Assembly: GCF_020889705.1 (NCBI RefSeq)
Contig: NZ_JACMYP010000014.1
Span: 1-64,000, forward strand
DNA from: Bradyrhizobium altum
Lineage (GTDB): Bacteria > Pseudomonadota > Alphaproteobacteria > Rhizobiales > Xanthobacteraceae
Direction: 5' to 3'
DNA length: 64,000 nucleotides
Shown: positions 26,155 through 33,163 of the stretch, piece after piece
How the letters are laid out: each line of letters opens with the position of its first letter
Numbering within the stretch: position 1 is the first letter of the stretch
The notes under the pieces: generated by a model
Told to the model about the DNA's origin: nothing
What the model saw: only the letters and a program-made list of their open reading frames with translations
The model's database searches: none
Position numbers and translations under genes: made by a program

Positions 26155-26176
26155 GCGAATCTCCAATAATTGAAAG

Positions 26177-27454
26177 CTAACGCGACGCTTGATCGCCCAT
26201 CTGCAATGCAATTGAGCTGCCGATTCGTTCGGATGCGACCTTCAGTGGGTCTGAATCAAGGTGTGCGTATCGCATGGTGGTGCTGGCTTGAGTGTGGCCG
26301 AGCAGCTTGCCGATGATCGGGAGTCCAAGTCCGGCCGCCGCACCGACACTCGCATGCGTGTGCCGAAGGTCGTGAATACGAACGCCGGGCAATTTCGCCC
26401 GTGCTGAGATCGTTCGCCAGGGACGGTTCATGTCCGCCCGCGGCTTGTCTTCGCCTTCTGACTTGATAACCCACTCACCTGTCTGATCGAGGCTGCGTAG
26501 AACGGTGAGGGCAGGACCATTCAGCACTATCGCTTTGCGGCCTGTCTTACTGTCGGGCAGCAACAATAGATCGCGTTGGTAATCCACATACTCCCATCGC
26601 AAGTCCAAAATCTCGCGAAGCCGCGCGCCAGTCAGGATGAGCAAGCGCAGTGCCGCTGCTGTATGAGCATCAATCTTGATCGCGCCGCTCTTCGGGGCAT
26701 GTTTAGATTTTGGGTTCGTCGGGTCGATGCTGAAAGGAATACCGACCGTCTCCGCTTCACGAATTGTCTGGCCCAGACGGGCGAGTTCTTCAGCATTCAG
26801 GAAGCGTTCGCGTCGTTGTTCGCGGAATGCCCGAATGCCTTGCGTTGGGTTATGACCGACCGACACGATGTTGCAGGTGGCGGCATATCGAAAAATCGAG
26901 CTGATGCATTCCATGACGCGATTGGCGGTCATGGGCTTTGTTTCACCCACCTTTTTGTGCAGTTGCGCGATCTGCGCAGTCGTGATCCGGTTCAGCTTCG
27001 TTGAGCCAATATCCGGCGCTGCATGCTTTCGAATTGCGATCCGGTAGTTTGCCACTGTGCCCGGCTTCAACTTCACCTCGGCCTCTTCCTTGAGGTATCG
27101 CTCGGCAAAGTCGCGGAACGTTTCACTCGCTCGTTCCTGCTTGCGCTTCGCGGCGGGATCACCGCCAAGCGCAACGGAGGCAAGCATCTCCTTCGCGGCT
27201 TGCCTCGCTTCCTCTGGTGTGAATTCTCGCGAGCCAAAGTACATCCGCTTTTTAGGCACGCGCCGACCGCCAGCACCCGGCCGGTATTCAATGAACCAGC
27301 TCCATCGGCCATTCGTCGCGACGCGGAGCCCAAAGCCCTTAAGGTCCTGGTCGTAGGCGATTATCGCCCGGTCTCCCGGTACAATCGCATCGACGTTCCG
27401 CTTTGTCAGGCGAGTGATCATTCCAAGAACATCCGTTCTCCGTGTCGCCACCAT
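26177..27454 (-). CDS. Tyrosine-type site-specific integrase of the island
   Basis: This phage-P4-like integrase has an N-terminal arm-binding domain (G-F-G-L-R-V...W-x-x-x-Y-R), a SAM-like core-binding domain (about 100-190) and a full catalytic domain: Arg in G-A-R-L-R-E-I-L, Lys in D-S-K-T-G-R-K, H-D-L-R-H-T-H, L-G-H-T-Q and nucleophile Tyr in M-R-Y-A-H-L. It recombines the island with the 3' end of the initiator tRNA gene, whose copy lies 126 nt away. Starts at 27484, 27454 and 27421 are all ATG; none has a strong ribosome-binding site, so the N-terminus is uncertain by about 20 residues. Confidence 0.9.
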   Translation of the reverse strand: MVATRRTDVLGMITRLTKRNVDAIVPGDRAIIAYDQDLKGFGLRVATNGRWSWFIEYRPGAGGRRVPKKRMYFGSREFTPEEARQAAKEMLASVALGGDPAAKRKQERASETFRDFAERYLKEEAEVKLKPGTVANYRIAIRKHAAPDIGSTKLNRITTAQIAQLHKKVGETKPMTANRVMECISSIFRYAATCNIVSVGHNPTQGIRAFREQRRERFLNAEELARLGQTIREAETVGIPFSIDPTNPKSKHAPKSGAIKIDAHTAAALRLLILTGARLREILDLRWEYVDYQRDLLLLPDSKTGRKAIVLNGPALTVLRSLDQTGEWVIKSEGEDKPRADMNRPWRTISARAKLPGVRIHDLRHTHASVGAAAGLGLPIIGKLLGHTQASTTMRYAHLDSDPLKVASERIGSSIALQMGDQASR

Positions 27455-27579
27455 GTCGCCACCAGAACGGAAACGAGAAGACATTGCGGAGATTAGAAAG
27501 TCAAACAAATCATTCAATTTCAGTGGCTTAGGAAGCGTCAGGCATCAGAGGGAAACGTCAGGAATCAACCCGGAAGGCA

Positions 27580-27624
27580 CTCATAACCTGAAGGTCATAG
27601 GTTCAAATCCTATCCCCGCAACCA
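27580..27624 (+). other. attachment site: 3' end of an initiator tRNA-fMet gene
   Basis: The 45 nt match the 3' half of an alphaproteobacterial initiator tRNA from memory: the anticodon loop with CAT, the 3' anticodon stem CCTGA, a variable loop, the T arm ATAGG-TTCAAAT-CCTAT, acceptor strand CCCCGCA and ACCA. Sequence 5' of the loop cannot pair, so this is not a complete tRNA. It is the duplicated att core left by integration, and the intact tRNA gene should lie at the other end of the island. Confidence 0.8.
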
Positions 27625-27637
27625 AGTTCGATACGGA

Positions 27638-27676
27638 AACCCAGCAATCTGAATGGATTGCTGGGTTTTTGTTTTT
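27638..27676 (+). terminator. Strong intrinsic terminator after the tRNA end
   Basis: A perfect 12-bp stem (27638-27649 with 27656-27667) and a 6-nt loop run into a T-rich tract broken by a single G (27663-27676). It lies 13 nt after the tRNA 3' end and is probably the original terminator of the tRNA-fMet gene. Confidence 0.9.
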
Positions 27677-28065
27677 AGGTTCGAACGTCGCCGCAACGCA
27701 ATCAACGACTCGGTTTCATGGGTTCGAAACATCCGCAACCTCCTGTCGTCGGCATCACGACACCGGGCGCGAACAGCGGAGGCCGACTTGCCTTGGCTAA
27801 TTCGTCTGGCTTGATTGGGGATACCATCGATCTCGCCGATCAATCGGATGATCGACGCCGTGAACTCGCGGGATCGTCTCGACGATGTCGGCGCGTGGAT
27901 GGCCCTGACAGTCGTGTGAGCCGAACCAGAGGAGGTCGCTGCGGTGGGGGACGTTCGGTATGGTGCGCCATTGACGAGGTGCTTCGGTGAACCACCAAGC
28001 GTGCAGGCGATGCGCATCCGGATTTCAATCGCGCTTGCCTCGATGCGTTGTCGACACAAGCCCGA
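27677..28065. other. Intergenic stretch, possible gene remnant
   Basis: No intact gene is seen. Several frames of 60-150 codons overlap on both strands, but none has a ribosome-binding site. A minus-strand frame through about 27790-28000 has protein-like Trp/His/Asp-rich composition and ends in a stop, so a decayed coding remnant is possible. I could not name it. Confidence 0.3.
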
Positions 28066-28332
28066 TCATTTTTTGTCCTTGTCGGCGGTGTCGTCCACAT
28101 TGCCTCCATTGTCGACGCATTTCTTGAAATAGTCGCGTTCGGCCTGTCCGTTGCCTTTGGCGCTGCCCGCCGCCGGATTGCCGGGCTGACGTGGTGGAAA
28201 GTTCTTCGCAACGAGCGCATTGCATTTCCTCGCGACCTCAACGGTGACGGCTGATGTCTCGGTTGGCAAAAGCAGGGGAGCCAGCAGCGAGAATGCAAGT
28301 GCGGCTCGCTTGAATCCTTGTTCGGCGCGCAT
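28066..28332 (-). CDS. Small secreted hypothetical protein
   Basis: The ATG ending at 28332 with GGGAGG upstream gives 88 residues with a clear signal peptide (K-R-A-A-L-A-F-S-L-L-A-P-L-L-L, cleavage near T-S-A). The mature 60 residues are hydrophilic, with two Cys, Gly/Asn/Asp-rich and a Lys/Asp tail. I recognise no family. It lies just outside the island, facing it, and is not linked to the gmd gene on the other strand. Confidence 0.55.
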   Translation of the reverse strand: MRAEQGFKRAALAFSLLAPLLLPTETSAVTVEVARKCNALVAKNFPPRQPGNPAAGSAKGNGQAERDYFKKCVDNGGNVDDTADKDKK

Positions 28333-28655
28333 GGTTACCCTCCCTTGTGTGCTGCCGTCATCGTTGACGCGGCGTGATCCTATCGCGGGGTGCAAAACAG
28401 GCAATGGTCGATCGCGCAACCCGTTCACGTCCGAGTCCGCAGATCAGCGCCTTGCGAGCCCTGGATCAATGCGAGCCTTGGATCAAGATGACCGCAAGGC
28501 CTGAGCGGGTTAGGGGCGTCTGCTGACGCGGCACGTACGATCCACCGCCGGAGGATTAATCTTACGCTGCAATAATTGCCGTCCTGATCGACCTACGCAC
28601 TGCGTATGCAAGCTGATTTTGGCTACATATGCGGATCATATTTTGAGTAGGCTAT

Positions 28656-29747
28656 ATGACGAAAAAAAGAGCATTAATAACCGGCGTAACTGGTCAAGAC
28701 GGTGCGTATCTGGCCGAATTGCTGCTCGCGAAGGGCTATGAGGTCCATGGCATCAAGCGACGGACCTCGCTTTTCAATACCGACCGCATTGATCATCTCT
28801 ACCTCGATCCACACGAGCCGGATCCACCGTTCCGACTGCACTATGGTGATTTGACCGACTCTTCCAGTCTGATCAGGATCGTCGGCCAAGTACAGCCGGA
28901 CGAGATCTACAATCTCGCCGCCCAAAGTCACGTGGCCGTTTCGTTCGAGGAGCCGGAATATACCGCGAATTCGGACGCTCTTGGCACGCTGCGAATCCTC
29001 GAGGCGATTCGGATCGTGGGGCTCGAGAAGAAGTCCAAATTCTACCAGGCCTCGACGTCAGAACTGTACGGCCTGGTGCAGGAAGTCCCGCAGAAGGAGA
29101 CCACTCCGTTCTATCCGCGGTCGCCTTACGCCGTTGCGAAGCTCTACGCCTACTGGATCACGGTGAACTATCGTGAGGCGTACGGAATGTACGCCTGCAA
29201 CGGAATTCTGTTCAATCATGAGTCGCCCGTGCGGGGCGAGACCTTTGTCACCCGGAAGATCACACGAGCTTTGGCCCGCATCCACCTCGGCCTTCAGGAA
29301 CGTCTTTATCTGGGCAATCTTGATGCGCTCCGCGACTGGGGGCATGCGCGCGACTACGTCGAAATGCAATGGCTGATGCTGCAGCAGAATACGCCGGAGG
29401 ACTTCGTCATCGCAACCGGTGTGCAGCACTCGGTTCGCCACTTCGTCGAGGTTGCCGCGGGCGAAGTGGGGATGCGGATCCGCTGGGAAGGAACGGGCGT
29501 CGATGAAAAGGGCTATGATGCCGCCACAGGCAAGTGCATCGTGTCCGTCGACCCACGCTATTTCCGTCCGACGGAGGTCGCGACCCTCTTGGGCGATCCC
29601 TCCAAGGCGAAGGAGAAGCTTGGCTGGTGGCCCAAGACCTCGTTCGAAAGCCTCGTGCGTGAGATGGTGCAGGAAGATCTCGCGTCAGCGAAGCGAGATG
29701 AACTGATCAAGCAACACGGCTTCAGATATTATCCGCGTCACGAGTGA
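28656..29747 (+). CDS. gmd: GDP-mannose 4,6-dehydratase
   Basis: This 363-residue short-chain dehydrogenase-family enzyme has the NADP-binding G-V-T-G-Q-D-G at residues 10-16, catalytic Y-A-V-A-K around residue 157 and the family-typical [13 protein letters not shown]. It converts GDP-mannose to GDP-4-keto-6-deoxymannose, the first step to GDP-L-fucose, in the cytoplasm. Length and motifs are as expected. The GDP-L-fucose synthase gene lies 1.5 kb away on the opposite strand, completing the pathway, and the EPS export genes follow, so the sugar probably goes into the surface polysaccharide. Confidence 0.95.
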   Translation: MTKKRALITGVTGQDGAYLAELLLAKGYEVHGIKRRTSLFNTDRIDHLYLDPHEPDPPFRLHYGDLTDSSSLIRIVGQVQPDEIYNLAAQSHVAVSFEEPEYTANSDALGTLRILEAIRIVGLEKKSKFYQASTSELYGLVQEVPQKETTPFYPRSPYAVAKLYAYWITVNYREAYGMYACNGILFNHESPVRGETFVTRKITRALARIHLGLQERLYLGNLDALRDWGHARDYVEMQWLMLQQNTPEDFVIATGVQHSVRHFVEVAAGEVGMRIRWEGTGVDEKGYDAATGKCIVSVDPRYFRPTEVATLLGDPSKAKEKLGWWPKTSFESLVREMVQEDLASAKRDELIKQHGFRYYPRHE

Positions 29748-29836
29748 CCGCAGCCCAGAACGCCGTCTGGCACTTGTTGAGGCGGAGGCCTCGAATGATT
29801 TCCGTCGACCACAGGCAGCGGGGCGCCTCAATGCCG

Positions 29837-31147
29837 TCAAGGCAGACGAATGGCGTCCTTCACCGAGATAGCGTCGGGCGCGCCAGCGGTCATCGCCGCC
29901 TGCATTCCGGACGGAGTCGATGCGTTTCGCATCGCGCTCATCTCGAGCGCCCAGCGACTGACGATGGCCCGACGATCCCAGCGCTCGAGTGAGCGCTTCC
30001 GTCCTTCGGCGCCGAACGCCGCGCAGAGCGCCGGATTCTGGGCTAGCGTGCAGATCGCATCGGCGAGGGCCCGTGTGTCGCCGGGCGAAACGACCATCCC
30101 GGCACCCTTGACCTCGTCGGCCAACCCCGTTCCTTCGGTCGCCATCGCGATCACCGGACGGGCGGAGCCAAACACGGCCCCAAGCTTGGATGGCAAGACC
30201 AGATCAGCCGCCTCTGCCTTCTGCGGAATGAGATGCACGTCCGCCGTCGCCATCAACTCGTTGAAGCTCTCGTTGGGTTGCAGTCCGAGAAAATGAACAT
30301 TGGAGCGGCCGGCCGCCATTTTGAGCAACCTCGCCTTGTCAGGCCCCTCTCCGGCGAGGATGAAATGAATTTCGGGATGACTATGTTGCAGCATGGAGGC
30401 GGCTTCGATCACGAGATCGAGCCCCTGCTTGTTCGACATCGTGCCCGAATAGAGCCCGACGATATCGCTTTCGCAAATGCCGAGTTCACGCCGATAACTG
30501 GTCTGCCTCGACCGGGGAAAGATGGCGCTCGTGTCGATCCAGTTTCTGATCTCGAGGGTCCGCTCCGCAGGAACGCCCTTGGCCAGCAGCCGGTCGACCA
30601 TCTGTGGTGAAATCGACGATACCCGGTCGAACGAGTGAAGAATGCGAGATTCGGCTCCGAGCATTAGCCTGCGAAGCGCGCCGTTTCGAAGCAGTCCGAG
30701 ATCAAAGGCGGCATCAACCTCGAAATCCTGCACATGCAGCCAGGACTTCACACCGATCCGCCGCGCGACGAACGAAACGAGCGCGGACGACATCAAGGAG
30801 GGAGCGGTGGACAGCATGACGTCGGGCCGCCATTCGAGCGCCTTCGTGAGCATCGGCGGCGCGGTCGTCAACGCAAACGAGGCATGGTGCAGCAGCCTCT
30901 TCGCACCCGTCGGCTTCCGCGGCACGTATATCGGGGCGCGCGTGATCTCGACACCATTGACGTTCCGAGCCCTGAAATAGTGACTGTCGAAGCCGACCGG
31001 GATTCGCCAGGCGGGATAATAGGGCGGTGCGGTGATCACTCTGACCTCGTGCCCCTCGGCCACAAGGCTCTCACAGAGCTCCGTGTTGTATTTCGCAACG
31101 CCGATCAGATCGGGCGCATAGTTGATTCCGACCAACAGAATACGCAT
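29837..31147 (-). CDS. wcaI: WcaI-type family 4 glycosyltransferase
   Basis: The start is placed at the Met before R-I-L-L-V-G-I-N-Y (ending near 31147), where WcaI-type enzymes begin, giving 436 residues; a TTG adds 16 non-conserved residues. It shows the GT-B fold: I-L-L-V-G-I-N-Y-x-P-D, S-G-T-M-S-N-K-Q-G-L-D in the donor-binding C-half, and the late E-x7-E region. WcaI homologues act in colanic-acid-type fucose-containing polysaccharides, which fits its place between gmd and fcl. It is read after fcl on the minus strand with a 65-nt gap. Donor sugar is not predictable here. Confidence 0.8.
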   Translation of the reverse strand: MRILLVGINYAPDLIGVAKYNTELCESLVAEGHEVRVITAPPYYPAWRIPVGFDSHYFRARNVNGVEITRAPIYVPRKPTGAKRLLHHASFALTTAPPMLTKALEWRPDVMLSTAPSLMSSALVSFVARRIGVKSWLHVQDFEVDAAFDLGLLRNGALRRLMLGAESRILHSFDRVSSISPQMVDRLLAKGVPAERTLEIRNWIDTSAIFPRSRQTSYRRELGICESDIVGLYSGTMSNKQGLDLVIEAASMLQHSHPEIHFILAGEGPDKARLLKMAAGRSNVHFLGLQPNESFNELMATADVHLIPQKAEAADLVLPSKLGAVFGSARPVIAMATEGTGLADEVKGAGMVVSPGDTRALADAICTLAQNPALCAAFGAEGRKRSLERWDRRAIVSRWALEMSAMRNASTPSGMQAAMTAGAPDAISVKDAIRLP

Positions 31148-31212
31148 CAAGTACAATCCAACTTCTAAAACTGGAATCGAAAAATCGCGTCTCAAAAAAA
31201 GCGTTGATCTCG

Positions 31213-32187
31213 TCAGTCGCCGGAATTGCCTTCCAAATGACGACCGTAGCCTTTTATAAAATCCTCATATGCCCCCGCCAGCCCGGTCGGTAGCGGGGTA
31301 GTCGAACGCCAGCCCAGTTGCCGAATCCGGGAACTGTCGAGGAGCTTGCGGGGCGTGCCGTCCGGCTTGGACGTATCAAAAACCAACTTGCCCGCATAGC
31401 CCACGACCTTCGCTACCATGGAGGCAAAATCGGCGATAGAGACTTCGTCACCACTGCCGACGTTGATGGGCAGATCGTTCGAGTAGTTCTTCAAGAGGAA
31501 GACGCACGCATCGGCGAAGTCGTCGACGTTGAGAAACTCACGAAGCGGATTGCCCGTGCCCCAGACGGTTACGGTCGGGGTCCCCGCCAGCTTGGCCTCG
31601 TGGAAGCGTCGTATCAGCGCCGCCGGCACGTGGCTGTGCGCTGGATGATAATTGTCACCGCGGCCATAGAGATTGGTCGGCATCACCGATATGAAATCGT
31701 CACCATGTTGCAGCCGGTGTGCCTGACAGATCTTGAGGCCGGCAATCTTGGCGATTGCGTACCATTCGTTGGTCGGCTCGAGCGGCCCTGTCAGCAATTC
31801 GCTTTCGGCGATCGGTTGCTTGGCGTGCTTGGGGTATATGCAGGACGAGCCGAGAAACAGCAGGCGCCCAACGCCGATTGCATGGCTTGCGCGGATCACG
31901 TTGAGTTCGACTGCGAGATTGTCGCAGAGAAAATCGACAGGGAAACTACTGTTGGCGGCAATGCCGCCGACCTTGGCGGCGGCATGGATCACGACGTCCG
32001 GACGGTTTGCCTCGAGCCACCGCAATGTCAGCTGCTCCTTCGCAAGGTCGAGCTCTCCGCGATCGGCATAAAGGAGGGTGCACCTCTCCGACGCGAGGCG
32101 GCGCATGATGGCCGAACCTACCATTCCGCGATGGCCGGCCACGAAGACCCGCCTTCCAGTCAGATCGTAGGAGAACCCCCCTGACAT
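31213..32187 (-). CDS. fcl: GDP-L-fucose synthase
   Basis: This 324-residue enzyme has G-H-R-G-M-V-G for NADP near residue 18 and catalytic Y-A-I-A-K around residue 143, plus S-S-C-I-Y-P in the active-site loop, all typical of GDP-4-keto-6-deoxymannose epimerase/reductases (WcaG, NolK). It makes GDP-L-fucose from the Gmd product. It is first in a two-gene minus-strand unit with the WcaI-type gene. Confidence 0.93.
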   Translation of the reverse strand: MSGGFSYDLTGRRVFVAGHRGMVGSAIMRRLASERCTLLYADRGELDLAKEQLTLRWLEANRPDVVIHAAAKVGGIAANSSFPVDFLCDNLAVELNVIRASHAIGVGRLLFLGSSCIYPKHAKQPIAESELLTGPLEPTNEWYAIAKIAGLKICQAHRLQHGDDFISVMPTNLYGRGDNYHPAHSHVPAALIRRFHEAKLAGTPTVTVWGTGNPLREFLNVDDFADACVFLLKNYSNDLPINVGSGDEVSIADFASMVAKVVGYAGKLVFDTSKPDGTPRKLLDSSRIRQLGWRSTTPLPTGLAGAYEDFIKGYGRHLEGNSGD

Positions 32188-33163
32188 AAATTAACCCTTG
32201 CCTACTGAAATCCGAATGCTTCACGGCCGCCGCCAGGGCCTTTCAATGTTTGTGGTCCCCGGCGTTCGAAACCGAGCCGGGCAGCCGTTCCAATACTCCC
32301 TACCAATACGACGGTCGGTTGTAACCGAACGAGTATATTAATGATGAAGATGCGAAGGGATACTCAGGCGGGACAACACAATGACGGCCTATCTTCCAAA
32401 TGTGGCCAAGTACGCGACAGTAAGAGCAGCACAACCTATTTCAACGATGGTGGATGAAAGTTCGAGAATACCGACAGCTCAAATTCAGCCGGCCAAAGGC
32501 CGCAATGCCGGGGATGCCGGTCCGACCAAATATGCAATAATTCTCCGCCCAAGTTAAGGTCCATTACGTCTCTCCCTTCAGGGACGTGCCGTTGCAGCAC
32601 CCGAAAATTTACGGGCAAAGCAACGAGGCTATGCGCGCTGCCGGGCGACCACGGAATCTTACGGGGTCGGAAAAGTCTCTTCCGCGTGCTCGGCAAAGTG
32701 CAGGAAATTCTCGTTCGGGCCACGGGGGCGCACCGACTATCACATTCCTGAGTTTCCCCCGACGGGGTGGTACGACACGCATGCGGCGAGAGAGTAAGTC
32801 AGGACAGGTCCGGACTCGCGTGACCGCTGGATCATCTCAACCCGAGAGATGAGAACCCGTCGACATCCAACGTTCGCGTCGATTCGTGGATGAGCCGCTC
32901 GATCTGCGATTGAGATGTCTGCAACTGCGGACCCGAATGCCGCCGCCGAACGTGGAGAAGCAACTGCCCTGCTCGTGATGTTCGCGTCGAATTAACCTTG
33001 CTGAATTGCGCCTGCCGGCGTCGGTCAAAAACCATTGATGCCAATCCGTATAATTTTAGCGGTACTCGCAGGCGCACCTTAATTACCAAAACAACTCGTA
33101 CCCGGCCATTAAAGTCAGGAAAACGGGCGATGCCATAGCAATTTCCCAGCTGAGGAGAGCGCT
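32188..33163. other. Long intergenic region before the GH16 gene
   Basis: These 976 nt separate the divergent fcl and GH16 genes and contain no convincing full-size gene. They should hold both promoters; AT-rich patches near 32330-32345 and 33040-33100 are the best places, without clear consensus boxes. GAGGAGAG before 33164 is the ribosome-binding site of the glycanase. One short ORF inside is listed separately. Confidence 0.4.
32381..32557 (+). CDS. Possible 58-residue small protein
   Basis: An ATG at 32381 preceded by GGCGGGAC opens 58 codons ending at TAA. The product is hydrophilic with a Pro/Gln-rich middle, no signal peptide and no recognised family. The ribosome-binding site is weak and composition is only moderately protein-like, so it may be chance. 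Confidence 0.22.
   Translation: MTAYLPNVAKYATVRAAQPISTMVDESSRIPTAQIQPAKGRNAGDAGPTKYAIILRPS

Larger units (their letters stand above)
1..27624. mobile_element. Right-hand part of an integrated genomic island
   Basis: The interval ends at a tyrosine integrase lying next to a 45-nt copy of the 3' end of an initiator tRNA gene, the usual layout of a tRNA-targeting island. Inward from the integrase lie an excisionase-like HTH protein, a probable HUH Rep protein and a DUF927 ATPase, then restriction, nuclease and peptide-maturation cargo. The sequence looks more AT-rich than the EPS genes to the right, but I did not compute it. No second tRNA copy is visible, so the left boundary and the intact tRNA gene must lie beyond position 1. 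An orphan recombinase at 5196 hints that the island may be composite. The extent is inferred. Confidence 0.7.

Noticed and set aside
27540..27624. Complete tRNA gene
   Set aside because: Only the part from the anticodon loop to ACCA matches; the 5' half cannot form D and acceptor stems.
31318..32184. 288-codon plus-strand frame
   Set aside because: Antisense to fcl; no ribosome-binding site or family.
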